Notes: generated by a model from the letters alone, not told the origin. DNA of 64,000 nucleotides from Dipylidium caninum (GCA_017562135.1 QEYB01001666.1:124001-188000), one strand, 5' to 3'; positions 1 to 13,100 are shown, counted from the first letter of the stretch. Program-made: numbers and translations.

Positions 1-655
1 ATTGACATCTCTTCTCAAATTCGCAATTTGCACCTGCCTGTCTGTGGCAGCAAGACAAAAGTGAATACATCACCGACCTCCTCGCTTTTGCCAGTGTCCA
101 CTGTAGTCTTCGTGAGCGTGGAAACTGCACGCCAATGGAGATGGCGGTGGCTGGTGACTGTCCGACCAAAGCCTCCCATCTCCTCTTCTCGAGCGCTGAG
201 GGGCTCAGTGCAACCCGCTCACGACTGTCATTTAATGCGCCCACTTCACCACACACCCCATCCATAATGCGAGCATTTGCCCCTCTGTCCAGCTGAACTC
301 TCACCTTGTGAATGGCAGATGGGATGGGGCACCGGGCCTGTCCATCTTCGCGGTCTCTTTTCAGTGTGGCAGATATTTCTGTCGCCATGTGTGCTCCCGT
401 GGAGGCTCTCGTTCGTACGTGGGTCAAAACCACGAAACGGGCGTCAATGTTTTGTCGGCGTTCAGCTTTAAAGGCATTCTACTAGCTCATTTTTACAAAT
501 TTTCCACTTTTTCTATCTCACTCTCATTTTAATTTTGGTGGAAGTCAGATGGAGACACAGTGCGACTCACATCTGCCCTTCCTCGTGCGAGTTCAGTGTG
601 GAGCATAGCGCAGGTCGACCACCTTCGGCAACCTCCACTGCCGCTTTCAGACGTG
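1..655. other. Left-edge region with no recognised gene
   Basis: I see no gene here. Short open frames exist on both strands but none has a recognisable domain or convincing splice sites. The segment from about 535 on may belong to the decayed mariner that follows, but the match before about 740 is too weak to claim. Confidence 0.4.
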
Positions 656-739
656 GATCCACTAAAGAAAATAATTACTTGAAATCGTTTCCACCCATTT
701 GGTTCTGGCAATTTGAGCGATGCGAAGGGGGCGTGCCTC

Positions 740-1345
740 GAGGCGGACAGTCGGTCCATGTTGACAAGGAGGAAGAAGTTGGGAAGACTGTGGATTCCCC
801 TCCGCACACGGATCCACTCGTCAACTTGCGTCTGCACTACGGACTTGCCACAGAGCTACGACGAGGGGGCTGTGTCAAAATGTCTGTGTGAGATAAATGA
901 GAGAGCAAACAGAAGGGACTCAAACCCGTCGGTCGCGTGAACTGATGCAAGTGCAGATAATGCAGTGAGTGTGGCCGAATTCAGAGCAAATCTCCACTGG
1001 TGGTGAGAAGTGGAAAGCGTATGACGATGGAAAAGGGTCGAGCAAATGCGGGTGGATAAGAATGCACCGCCGAGACACGTCTCTAAGGGGAGATTCTGTC
1101 GCAGATGGCATTATAATTGCTGTGGGGCGGAATGCCCGAGGCGGGTTCGGGCACAACAGGGGCGGAGCCCGTTGCCATGCGGGAAGTTGACGTCGAGCAT
1201 GAGAAGAATCTCGTGGGGATCAAACAACCAACGTTGCTCAATCACTGCGGGACAGTATTACTGGCGGATGAAAACACACGACGACAACATGAAACTAAGA
1301 TTCGTGTCGAGAAAGTAAATAACCTCGCCGCAATGTGACAGCTTG
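740..1345 (+). mobile_element. Decayed mariner-family transposon, copy A (partial)
   Basis: Fragments of a mariner/Tc1 DDE transposase can be read on the + strand in several frames. The clearest is EKWKAYDD at about 1005-1028, matching the conserved (D)EKW-x-YD catalytic block that also occurs in copies C and D. A downstream frame (about 1180-1310) reads like the QPxLxNxxG..LLxDNxRxH segment, with the second catalytic block degraded (LLADENTRRQH). Frameshifts and stops interrupt it, so it cannot encode an active enzyme. No terminal inverted repeats were identified. The left boundary is uncertain. It lies 3' of the minus-strand talin gene and next to copies B and C. Confidence 0.55.
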
Positions 1346-1499
1346 ACCACATCCGCCACTTTAACAAGATGGTCCGTCAGCCCACCGATTATTAACAGTT
1401 GCATAAACAGCAATTATTTTTAGGGTAAAAAGTAATAGTAGTATTGTTATAAAGAACCTTTCGTAGTTTATTAACCCCAAAAATAAAGGATTTTCTCCA

Positions 1500-2280
1500 C
1501 CAGGAATTTCTGTCCATTTCTATGGCAACAAATTTGCGACACACAGCACATGTTTACCTGCCACGTCTTTGGCTCTCTATTTTTATCGCTCAGTGTACAC
1601 ATGTTGACGCAGCAAATCAACAAAAATAAAGTTGATTCCCGTTAATTTGTGGTGTGCAACGTCACTGTTTTGCATGCGAGTTTGAACAAGGCAGAAATGC
1701 CACGGAGAGGTGGGGGAATTTTAGAAAAAGTGTTTGGTTTCGTTTGGTTTGGCTTGATTCACGTTAGTGGTAAGAGAAAACAAGTGGGTAGATGAAAATA
1801 CGCCACCAGGACACACCCCTGAGCCGAAATTTCGCGAAAAAAATTGTGTTTAGTGCATGGTGGGACACCGAAGCAGTGGAAATTCACTATTCTGGGCCGG
1901 GATACCGCAAGGCGAACGCAGAGCAGCGACGGAGTCCCATTGCCCTGAAAGTCATGTCTGAAAGGAAGTTTGTCAGGAAAAAACAGCCAGCATTGTTCAA
2001 CCGAATCGACGCGTGGCAACATTAGTGAATGAGAATAACCGACGATGGCGGCATAAAGCTTCGCTGACAGTTGACGAATTGAACGACTTCTCCACAATGC
2101 GACATTTTGCCGCACCCTCCATATTTACGGGAGCATCTACCAGCCGACCGTCACCACCCTCTGCATGAATAGAAATTGTTTCTCACGAAAAATACTAAAA
2201 TTTTCTTCCCTGAAAGAACAAATATGACTTGCGTCATCGTTGGCAGGAAGTCGTAGGTGCCAATGAAAGCGATTTTCGTT
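1500..2280 (+). mobile_element. Decayed mariner-family transposon, copy B (internally deleted)
   Basis: Readable transposase pieces appear in mariner order. There is an N-terminal helix-turn-helix remnant at about 1680-1745 (EFEQGRNATERWGNF). Next comes the central KIVFSAWWD block at about 1839-1866, then KKQPALFNR at about 1978-2001, LPHPPY at about 2107-2124, and a C-terminal RWQEVVGANESDF at about 2238-2276. The part between the N-terminus and the AWWD block, including the first catalytic Asp, is missing. The first about 250 bp (1500-1750) are repeated at 2300-2550 at the head of copy C, so B and C lie head-to-tail. Frames shift between pieces, so it is a dead copy. Confidence 0.7.
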
Positions 2281-2289
2281 GCATATATC

Positions 2290-3420
2290 ATGCGAACGGG
2301 GATTTTTGTCCCTTTTTATGGCAAAAATTTCCGGCACGTTGTAAAAGTTTACCAGCCACATCTTTGGCTGTCTATTTTTATCGCCCAGTGTATATGTGTT
2401 GAGGGAGCAAATCAACACAGACAAAGTTGATTCACGTTCGTTTTCGGTGCGTGTCCGTGGCCACCGGTGTTCACGCAAATTTGAACAGGGCGGATATGCC
2501 ACAGAGGCGTGGGGAAATTTGCTGAGAGTGTTTGGTTTGGTCGAGGTGCAGTTTGCGACTGAAATGCAAGAGACGATGGTTCGAATTATGCGGAAGAAGG
2601 TGACTTCCACCTTCCCGACGAGCTGCACTCTCGTCGAGCGTCTCTGATCGACGACGATGTCGTCGCGACCACGTTGGGGCGACATCCACTTCTAACACCA
2701 TCGGAGGTCGCAGAAAGACTCAATCCAGCTCAATAAACCATTTCGAGTCATATTGGAAACACAGGGTTGGTGTGGGAATATTCGAGGTGGATGCCACGTG
2801 AATGAAGGCGGGAGAATTTGAATGATAGAGTCGTCTACTGCCTCGGAGCGAAATCGAGCCACTCTCGAAACGGATGAGAATTGGGCATGAGAAGTGGATT
2901 TCCTACGAACAAGCGGTGCGGAGAGGGGCATCCTGTGAACCCGCAAATCGTAGCCTCTACCCATCCAAATCAAATGGTGGTTGGAACATTCAAGCTCCGA
3001 CGAAAAAGGGGTCTTTCAAAAGCTAACGAAAATCTCCATTCGGAGAAGTGGTGCCATCGAGTGGAGGATTTAAAGTGAGCATTGGAGGAAAAGACTCCGA
3101 CGATGCTGAAGGGGAAAGACGACACGCTGCTTTGTTCTCTCCTCAGGCAAGTGAAGAGCGAAGAGGCGAAATTCTGTCACTTTCATCAAATTCCTCGCAT
3201 TTGGCAGCTCCTCGCCATTTTACCACTGTTTGAAGGGCATAAAATTCAAGAATGAAGAAGGCATCATGCAAGCAAGTTTTGAATTAATTTTTCACGTCAA
3301 AGATGAAAGTGTTTTCAAATTGGGAAATGGATGTTGCCCCCCCCCCCCACTGCCAAGGAGTCATTGCTAGTAATGACAATCACATTCTTCTATCAGTGTT
3401 TATTTGCGGTAAGATGAAAG
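2290..3420 (+). mobile_element. Decayed mariner-family transposon, copy C
   Basis: This copy begins with the same 5' sequence as copy B. In order, with frameshifts, I read KFEQGGYATEAWGNLLRVFG (about 2479-2538), an EGDFHLPDELHSRRASLIDD stretch (about 2597-2657), a helix-turn-helix-like VVATTLGRHPLLTPSEVAER (about 2659-2720), GxxxxYSRWMP (about 2765-2800) and EKWISYEQ (2889-2912). A possible second catalytic region (DVAPPPPHCQ...ASNDNHILLSVF) follows at about 3328-3405, similar to the family's LPHPPYSPDLAPSDYHLF block. A poly-C run interrupts it at about 3340. The 3' boundary is uncertain. It is non-autonomous by its stops. Confidence 0.65.
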
Positions 3421-4833
3421 CGTATTTTATTCCACTCCAAAACGGGCAGAACCGTGCGGTAGACCTTATGAAAACACACACTTGACGGCTTTTCGGGCAC
3501 AATGGAACTTGATGAGTTTCCAACCGGTCAGGCGTCACGAATTTGGCAGGAGACGTGACTTTCGCTTACACCGTGTGATTTCCACCTCCTCGAGGGGAAA
3601 TGACACAACAGCAACTGCACACGTTGCGCCTTCCTCTCTCCGACACGCCTCCCGCAGGGTGGAAAGGGTCGACGGTGAAGGAAGATGCGACTGCGTCGTG
3701 GAAAACGGACTGAGAAAACTTAATCAGGTCTTGTGTGTACAAATCCGCGCGGATGGAAGGCGAAAAACTCTACGGAACCGACTCTCCACGTCGAGAGTTG
3801 GGCGCTCGAGGCGTGGTGATGCCCCACGCTCCCGCGGTTCGTACACCACAGACAGGCGGGTGATTCGAAGCAAACGATGGTGGAACCTTTGGAGTGCGTT
3901 GAAGAACACAAGGAGAAGGGACTATTTCTCTGGTTGCCACGCAAAGACGTCGGGAAGCGCGGTAAAGTCACACCACGCGGGAAAGATATTTTCAGCTGTC
4001 GATAATCTCGCTGAAAGACCGTCCGACCTCGGAGTTACGGGGCGTGGACGCGAAGCCGTCGAATGCACCGACGATACCAATCGCGAGGAGGCCAATCAAA
4101 CGGTTTCATCTGAGCACAAAAAGCGGTACTATCGCAGGCAAAAAACTCCATGAAAGCGGTTTTGAGGTGAGAGAAACACCCGGCGGCGAGGTACTACCAC
4201 CAGTAGAAAAGACAGTCTACGGTGCCCCGCAGAGGCACTTTACTCCTCCACTTTTAACACCTGACACCCAAGTGCTGGCGGCGTCAAATGGGGGGTGGGG
4301 GTGGGTGGATGAGGGGGGCGTTTTACGCCGCTGAGGTCACCTTCCTCCGCCCTCCACTTACACCCTCTCCCACCGGCCGGACAGGCGAATAGCCGACTGG
4401 ACCACGGTCCTCGAGACCACTCACAGTCTGGCACCCTTTTAGTCTACGTTTGAACAAACCTGTCCCCGACCCCCCGCCGGCGTGGAAGAAGGTCTTTCTG
4501 CCCCCCCCCCAAAGCGGCAAAAGTTGTGGTGGTGCATAAGAAAGGCGTTAGGTAATCTTTCATTCGGCTAAATTGCAGTTTTCAAAAGCGAAGAGTAAAA
4601 ACCAGACGAGAGGTGATACACAACCCCAGAGGGTGGGGAAGACTTCAAATCATGATGGCCACTTTGGATTGTGGGCAGAGGAAGTGGCGAGGCAAAGAAG
4701 AGAGGCGCATACGGGCGGAGCGGAGGGGGCGGGACGCTGGGCCAGGAAAAGAAGCCCACAGGGGGCGGGGAAAGGAGGGGAGGGGAGGGGAAGACGGCGA
4801 GGGGGGGCGAGGGCAGTAAAACAAAATCTCCGA
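3421..4833. other. Region 3' of talin; unassigned 223-codon frame
   Basis: This stretch probably contains the talin 3' UTR (minus strand). A plus-strand ATG-initiated open frame runs 3482-4153 (223 codons). It is strongly Arg/Ser-rich, lacks any domain I recognise, and has no clear splice or poly(A) context. A second frame over about 3840-3990 also stays open. I regard these as chance open frames in a GC-rich stretch rather than a gene. AATAAA-like motifs on the minus strand occur near 3405-3430, but I cannot say which is used. Confidence 0.3.
4660..4820 (+). repeat. G/A-rich low-complexity tract just 3' of the talin stop
   Basis: A purine- and especially G-rich run lies on the + strand, with many GGGG blocks at about 4755-4810. 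On the minus strand, which is the talin transcript sense, it is C/U-rich and starts about 15 nt after the stop codon. It would therefore sit in the 3' UTR. Confidence 0.7.
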
Positions 4834-7145
4834 TCAGAGTTCGTTCTCATCGTGGTCTTTGTGGCGATAGCTCTCCTGATTTATCGCTTTCAAACGGTTC
4901 TGTAGGCGCTCCAATTCGGCCATCTTCGAGGCTATACTCGCCTTTGTCTCAATTACCTGGAAGTCGAAAGAAAAAGGCGGAAAGATGGCAATTCGTCACT
5001 CGGTGGGACGCCACCTTCCTCACACCGCCACCACGACACACAAGCACCAGGAAGACTTGTCGAGGAGAAAACAACATACACAAAACCCAAATAAAAGACA
5101 ATTGCATTTTGTGGAAAGTCGTATCTGCCGAATTTGGATCATCGAAGCGGTCGTCAGGGTCGGGAAATGCGAATGCAGCCCAGTGGGGGCAGGGGGAAGA
5201 CGAGTTCGACCGCGGCACAACAGGGCGATTAGCATTTGAATTCGTAGATGTGACCGAGTTTAGGGTTGTAAATAGGTGGAGTGGTAGCGTTTGCACATTT
5301 TATGTAAATGCAGTTAACTTTCAGACAGGTGCTGAAGTAGTAATCATTCGGTGCAAACCACTGATTCGGAGTTTTGTTACAATGTTTTTAAATTAATGCT
5401 TCCATCAGGTGAACCGCCCACGCTTCTTCATGGCTGCGGCTACAACCGACGCCAGAATTTGTCTCCCCCACCCCCCCGGAGACACCTCTGCCGGTGGCCT
5501 GGTGTTGAAGGACTAGCGAGCCCACAATCCAGACGTATTAGTATTACAGACGTATTTCCCTGTCCAGACAGGACGCTGGCCGACCACTTCAGCAGTCGCG
5601 ACTGCTTCCACTCCTGTCCACCTACTTCATCGTCTTACTTTTCGCAGAGAACGAGAGGATTTAGACGAGCGTATCCGCCGTGGTTTGTATTATCTTGGAG
5701 AAAGTGGTGAAGGGAGAAATGCCCTTAGAGTCTTCTTTTCTCCCCAGTGTCTGGACGGAGATTAAATCCCACCAGCCGAAGTGATGCCCCGGGAAAAAAA
5801 TTGTTCGGCATGCGTTTTGCACAGAGTACTCTTCGCACTCTATCAGTAAAATGGGTTCGGTTTACGACGATAAAAAGGCTACACGAGTCAAAACGGCATT
5901 CATTTCACCGATTGGCCAAGCGGGTAAAACATGAAGAGGCCGGAAGCTCCTTCACCCACCTCTCTCATAGCCTCCACAGTAGTCCTCCGTGGACCTGAAG
6001 GTTCCAGAAGTTCATCGGCGTCCGTTTTCCCTTTCTCCAACTCTGTCAATTCGATTAGTCGCTCGGCGTGGCGTCGGACCTCGGAGGCTGCAGCATTGAG
6101 GCCACGCATTGACGCGGAGTTGGCATCCGCCTTGGCCAGACAGGCGAAAATCAGTTGGCCAGTGTTGGACATCACAGTCCGGGCCGCGGAAACAAGGTCT
6201 TCAGGCGCAAAGCGCGGTCGTACACCCTCCTCCGAGGTGTCATTGGCCCGGACTACCAGAAGGGTTTCTGCGGACTCCACTAAGTTGACAGTGGCCGCGG
6301 AAACGTACCTCGCCTAGAGATGTACAAGGAGGCGGATCAGAAACAACTCAACTTAGGAGTTTAAAATTCACACTACTCGATGATGTGTCCCGACTTCAAT
6401 CAAAGACGGGCACTGATAAAGTGACAGTGACAGACTTAGCGCCAGTCTGTGAATGTACTGGGAGGCCAAAAAGGGCCTTCGAGGGAAGAAAAGTTGAAGA
6501 AGTCAAGTTAGTTAACGCTAATCAGTGGCAATTCAGTGTAAACGCCTCGTTGGCGTCAGGGGGCTTGAAGATTCAATGCGCCTCTCCCAGTTTGTGCCTT
6601 GTCACCAAGGCAGTGACAGGACTGAGATGAAGCGGCGGTGTCTGGTGGCCGAAATTCACCCTTATTTCGGAAGGGATGTTGATGTGCGGTAGCTATCGAG
6701 GCTCTTGACCACTAACCGGCCAGGCTCTCAGTGAAGAGTCAAAGTAGACGTCACTATTCGCGTGTCCAATGCCACTTTAAGCGGTTTTTTACTGAAACCC
6801 TGGACAAAATGAGGGCACAGGGAGGACCGAATCAACGTACGGATCGTTAAGATGAAGAAGACTTCCGAGCGGAGGACGATTGGGTGATAGACGACTTACA
6901 GCAGAGACGAGTCCACAGGTCCACTGAAATTCGGCCTCACTCTCGTCCACATTCTCACTGACGGGTTTCAGTCGACCCTGTTTGACAAGTTCGCGCTGTG
7001 CTGCGGTAGCCCAGTGCATGAGACTGGCTGTGGCATGGGCGAGACGCTTGCACGTCGCGAGGATGGCGTCTAGACCCTCCAAACTGCAAGACTCATCATC
7101 CTCACCTTCATCAAATGGCGGTTTGGAAGTGCCCGAAGACTTTTT
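4834..7145 (-). other. Talin C-terminal actin-binding (I/LWEQ, THATCH) exons
   Basis: Three exons encode the actin-binding module. ATAAQRELVKQGRL and QWTCGLVSA are in exon 6900-7145. LVSAARTVMSNTGQLIFACL is in exon 5960-6313. The last exon (4834-4956) holds the dimerisation helix with IETKASIASKMAELERLQN. The protein stops in an acidic, polar tail (SYRHKDHDENEL) rather than in the vertebrate-type C-terminus. Relative to vertebrates there is an insertion of about ten residues (SEEGVRPRF region) between the two middle helices. The intron 4957-5959 is flanked by a good donor and acceptor in phase 0. Confidence 0.9.
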
Positions 7146-10100
7146 CTAAAGTAATAACAAAGCCAATTGGCAATAGAAGTTAAAGGTGTTAGTGTCAAGA
7201 CTAGCCATGGAAGGGTGGACTGTAAAAGGGAAGTGCAAAGCACAAATCAATGAAATTTTAAGGAAACAAATGAAAGTGTTTACCAAAGAAAACAAAAACC
7301 CACGAAAAAATCCGCGCACTCCGACGAGTGCACCTGTGCTACTCCTGTAAAGGGAGGAAAAGTAACTATTTTCAATTGAGAATTTTAGAGAAAAAACGGA
7401 AAAGGAACGTAGTTCGCTCTCGATGCACACACGATGGGAGAAGATGAGGAGAAGGAAGAGAAGAGAGGAGGAGAGGGAGGAGGAGGAAGAGAGAAGAGAG
7501 AAGAAGGGAGGAGGAGGGAGAAGGAGGAGGGGAGAAGAGAAGGGTAATGGGGGGGGGGCGGTAGGCGCGGAGATGAAACGGAGTGAGCATTTAGACGAGG
7601 AGGTAGGGAGGTAGGAGGCAGGAGGCAAGAGGATGAGACGCGGAGGGCACTCATGCGCCCACAGGAGGCAGTATCTGACTACTTAGTAACACCGAGGAGC
7701 CTCCGAGGATGGCAGACCCCATGGCCTGGGATTAGAGAGGTGGGTACACGCCCACATCCATGCATTTAACTGCGTTCCAACATCAGACCCCGGGGATAAG
7801 TGGTAAATCTATCTACCAGTCTATCTAAACAGGCCCTAAAAATTGAAAGGCGGTTAACAGTGCGTCCGGGCCAAAGGAGTTCACCACCAAGGGGGTTATA
7901 ATTTCAAACGCAAGGAAGGAAAAAGGAGGTGGTGTTAATGCGAAGTACGCTCGAAGTGAACTAAAGAACTCGGTGAGATGGGGGGGAGGATGTTATAACA
8001 ACAGGGGTTAGAATTATGCCTCACGTAAGGCGTGAAGACGCCCAAAATGGGGACACGGAGGCCTCATGCGTGAGTTTATTTTACTCACTTACCACGGGGG
8101 TGACTGGCTCCTGTGTGACAAAAAGATCGGGCGTGAGTAGAAGAATCATCACTTAGGACTGCGCGGCATTGGATGCCCAAGAAACCAGTAGTACATCCAG
8201 GCAAACGCATTCGCATGCTATGATGAATGGGCGTTAGTAGAGGGGAGAGAAGCCGGGGGGGGGAGACGTGAACGAGGAAGGGGCGGGGGCGAGGAGAAAA
8301 AGGACGTCGACATACGTCTGGCCACTGACAATGCGCCTGAACGAGATCACCACCGGAGGCTAAGGTAAATGCTATGATAGCAGCAGGTATATTGTCTAAA
8401 CTTTTACACAAAATGAGGCTGTCACTGTGGCGTCATTTTATCATGCTGATGTCGTGCGTGTGTGAGTGTGTTTGCGTGTGTGGCAGAGGAGGGGAGTGTG
8501 AACACGAGTCCGTTAAAAGAGGAGGTAGGGGGATTCGGGCTACAAATGAAAAAGATTAGAGCTTTTATTCACCTACTCCAGGGCATTAAGTAGTCATTGC
8601 AAGGGGGACACTACGTAAAACGCCATGCCGAGCCGTTACGAGGTGTAGTACAGCCTAATGAAATGAATGTGGAGCAAGGAAGGTGACCAATTAAAAAGAG
8701 TAAATGTGAGACAAAGAAGTGGGGAGGACAATCCGAATCAACGGCAAAAACACTTTCTCTCAATCCTAGCTTCATTCAGCCTCTCCGACCCCGTCTTCCT
8801 CTACAATCTACTTCAAACAGTGCCAAGGGCAAGTAGTAAGGCCCAAATTAAGAGTGGACTCGGGGACTTGGGCTGTTAGATGGTCAGTCAGAGTGATTTC
8901 ATTTTATAACTGGGTTGAGAAGACGTTATCAGGCATGGATCGAAACTGATCGGTTGACAAATGGCCAAAAGAACAAAATTTTACCACAGATCTGAGCGTA
9001 CAGGGGGTGAATTTGTCTTAAGAAGCACTGGTTTGTGTTAAGGCGTCAGGAAAAAAAAGCAGCGAAAGGAGACTTACCGCGGCTTTGGTTTGGAGTCGAG
9101 AGAGTTTCTGCATGGACTGTTCGATCTCGGAGGTGAATCCACGCAGCTCCTCTGTACCCGCGGCGTCTCCCACGTCCGTGGCTATGTTGGCAGCCTCCTT
9201 AATGCTACTTGCCAGTTCAGAACGGGTTGACAGGCTGTGCGTAGTTAGTCCAGGCCGTTTCGGCTGTTGCTGCTGATGATGGGGCATCGGTCTGGCCGTC
9301 TCTGCGGTCTCCCGTTGACGGAATACGGCGGAGGGCGTTTCTATAGGCAGAAAGGGGAGATTGCTGAAAAGCACAACAACCCTCGTGGCTATAACAGTTA
9401 CATCCACCACGGCCGATGCTCCCAGGCGCCGCTGGAGCACAGATACAGGCAAGGGAGGTTCGGGGCTAAGGTCCGACACTTCCTTTCCACGTAGGCCACA
9501 AAGTGCAACAGAGTAGACTCCAAAATGTGGGGCGAACGACTCTTCTCAAAGCATCTACAACTGTTCAACGACGCGCCTAATCCAACCCACATCAACAATA
9601 AGGCTGGTGTAACTCGAGGAAATAAAAAGCGAGGCAAATGCTCCTCTTTCACTTGGTCATAAACAATGCGCGTTAAACAAACACCAACCGGGGCAAAGGC
9701 GGAGTTTGGCGAGAGAATCCTCAAACATGCCTGCAGTCCACGTGGCTAGTGATAGTGACATTCGGAGGAGAAAAACTCGTGATGCACACAGCACAAACTC
9801 GCGCTGATCTGCTAATTAAGGGAGCGGATTCATGTAACTAAAAGGATTTAGAATAGATCGGCCGAATTCAACCACCCTGCCTTAGATTCGCGTCGGTGAG
9901 AAGTTAAAAACTAGCGCGGTGAGAACTTTGAAGCGGGATGCAGACACCAGGAGACGGTTGGCGCCATGTTGTGAAAACTCACCAAAAATTGAGTGTAAGA
10001 TAAAAAAAGAAATGACGAAGTAGACAAACCGGCTTCACTGGAGACGTCTCCATCTTCGGGCATTTGTTTGACACCTTCTACGATCTCATAGACGGTCTCT

Positions 10101-13100
10101 CGAAGACGTCGCATTGCCAGTGTCACCTGCATTGCCGGAGGCTGCCCCCGAGCCTGGGTCGTCCAGAGACTAGTGCCGAGATAAACGGTTGTGAGAAAGA
10201 GATTCACAGTTTCAGACAAAGCCTTCGACTCCAGTCTACCTTGATCATATTCTCCACCATAATGGCCAATTCCTGCAGGGTGGATTTACCGCCCTCGATG
10301 GCACGAGTGCAAGCTGCTGCACACTTGGTCTTCTCGACGTTAACCTCGTTGGCATCGATGGCGGCGACCTTCAGCATAACCGCGCGGGTGCCGCATCGAA
10401 GACGTCGGACAAGGTCGTTGGCGGCCTTGTGGATCACCTCGCCGGCCACACTGATGTCCGCCAGCTTGCGACCCGATGCAGTCGCGCTGTTGGCTTTTAG
10501 TGCAGCCTGAGTGATGCCCAGAGCGGCCTCTTGAATGTGGCGTGGGGTGGTTATTTTATTAGCGGCTACTTCCCGCTCGAACTCGATAGCGTCTAGAGGG
10601 GAAAAATAACCATGTAACTTTCTCGGACAAGGTTGGGAAAGATGAGGAAAACACATCACTTAATCCACGATTAATCAACAAGCTCAAGACAGGTCTCCGA
10701 CTGCCACTTTCTGTCTAGAAAGGCACAAAAAATTCAGTCTTGTTTAAGCATCTATGGCTCCGAAATGCCTGCCAGGCCATTCTCAAAGGTAGGAGAACTC
10801 CACATCAACTCGTGAATTCAGACGGAGCCGGTTAAATCAGGCCACGTCAAGATGGTCCGGGCGAGGAGGGAGTAAACACGGGGTTTGACGCCACGATGTC
10901 TCCTCGAGGCATGAGGAGGTGTTGGAAGAAGCACCGAGAAGGTGAGGCGCGGACATTCCATCCACATGCAAATTTAATCAAACCTTAGAGCCTAGTAGAG
11001 ACAAGCCGTGACTGTGAAGTCGAAAAACTGTTCGAAGATTTTTTGAGTTTGGAAGGGGAAAGAAGAAGAGAGTCCTAAGGAATTCGGGCCACAAAAGAAG
11101 GGGACCACGAGGGCGTAAAAGTCCTCAGACAAAATGTGGCCCTTTTCTTTAACAAGAACATCTTTCTCGGCCAAAGTAACTTCTTTCCCGATGAGAGAAA
11201 GACCGTCTCTACCGGGGAAGTATCAAAATTCATGGGGGCCACCAGGAGATAGGAGCGTCTAACTCAAACACCCATTCACTTGTCATGAAATGGGGGATCG
11301 GTGGGTCTGGTACAACCAAAAGAGTCCATTGAAAAGGTCAATAACTGCAGAGGCTCCAAGGTGGCTGAAGGAGAACGGGTTAAGGAGACGTCTACCATCT
11401 AACAGACGGAGAGGCACCGAAAGGAGAGGGGAGGCTGACCACTTATGACGAGGAAGTAGATGCAAACGTTAGATCTTTCAGTAAAAAAGAGAGGTTAACA
11501 ACTCGGACAACCAAAGCCGTAAGGAAAATCTGAAGGCGATTGTCCAAAAAAAAGATTTGTGAGAGGCAAAGAGGGCGTGGTCACCTTACCTCCGTCACTG
11601 AATGCACCACTTTCCGGAATCCACCCGTCTAGACGCGTGCCCAACTGACGAAGAGTGGCCAGAACCGACTGAAGACCGGTACGAACAGACGCAGTGGCGC
11701 TATCCTCGGATGCTGTGGGCGTCAGTGATGTTCTGGGGGACTTCGCGACAGGAGTCAGTTTCAATGGATTGAAAGCGGCACGCGGTGGGACAAAGACTTC
11801 GGAGAAGCTGCGCAGCGAAGACCGAAGCTCCCCAACTCGTGAGACAACCTTAGAAGCGAAGTATAATGTGACTAGTCCATTGCTGATTATCCCATCCTGA
11901 GGGTGAGAGACTCACATCCGCTGCGGTGGAGTTGAGTTGAGTCTCCAGGGTGGGGAGATTTGCCTTTTCGGCGGTGACTAGATTACGACTGTGGGTGAGC
12001 AGGTCAATGAGGTTGGCGGAGACGGCACGAGCCATGGAGAGAAGACTGACTCGTGCCTCGGTACGCGCATCCTCGCTGGCGGGTGAGATCGCATCGAGAT
12101 CCGAACGCGAGAGGAGGTTGAGTGTCTTTGTGTGGAGGTTATTCACGTAGAGCAGACAGTTTTGCGCCGAGACTGCCAGTATGTCCTGGTCCCCGGTGGT
12201 GTTGCGCGACTAAAGTGGACAAGACCATGATAACGGTTGAAGCCACTGAAACTGTCATACGAGGCGCTGAGGATACACGCAAACTACTCCGAAGTCCACA
12301 TGGTTGGTGGAGCGAGACGACGAAGATTATGCGCCTAGATAAATTTTAAGAATACTTCATACAAAAGGGCAAAATTCGGAAGAAACTGATTCCTAACCCC
12401 TCCCCTCTCACATCTTCTCTACGAGCGGGCTTGAAGACGCGCCTCGAGGTACTTCAAGGCGTGTATGTGGTCGGACTACTTCGTCGACATCGTCATGCTG
12501 TTGATGAGGAAATCTATTTCCGGCGATTTCAATGTCTTCATGCATCCAGCGTGACAAAGGCCTCAGGATGACTTTCCTTTCCGTGACACTGGCATCAGTG
12601 GCCGGGTAGAGCTCTTGTTGGATCACGGTAAAAATGAGTTAATCACGCAACACGGGGCAAATTGTTTCATCGGTCAGAAGTTTTCCCCAGTGAAAGCGTC
12701 CATCTCCTTAACATTGGTGGTGGGCAAAAGAGGACGCGGACAGAGCAGGCACTTAGGAGGGGGAACATGGAGTCCCTCGAAGCAATCCACATCCACCGTA
12801 TTCACTTGAATAGTCGACAAAGTACCTAGGAAAGTGATTAACCTGGGAATGATTAGCGTCTGTGTTAGCAGAAAACTGAACAAAGTTTGTAGGTCGCCAA
12901 GTTCAGTGCTATGTGGGAGGCATTAATTAAGATCCACAAAAAAAAAGCATTAAACCTCCAACGCACCAGAGCATTGGTCTCTTCCACAATACCCTTCAGG
13001 AGATGCATAATTTCCTCCTGCGAAGCTTGCACATCGTTGGCGACAAGAGTGGGACTGCTGGGCACAGCGGACTGCATGGCCATGATGGAACTGCGGTCGA

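Noticed and set aside
2137..2685. Minus-strand 182-codon open frame
   Set aside because: It lies antisense to mariner copies B and C, whose + strand protein blocks explain the region; the minus frame has no domain.
4671..5396. Plus-strand 241-codon open frame
   Set aside because: It overlaps the talin last exon in antisense and is dominated by a Gly/Arg/Lys stretch made by the G-rich tract.
7680..7960. Possible tRNA or structured RNA gene
   Set aside because: I could not form a cloverleaf or find matching A and B boxes; the region is ordinary intron sequence.
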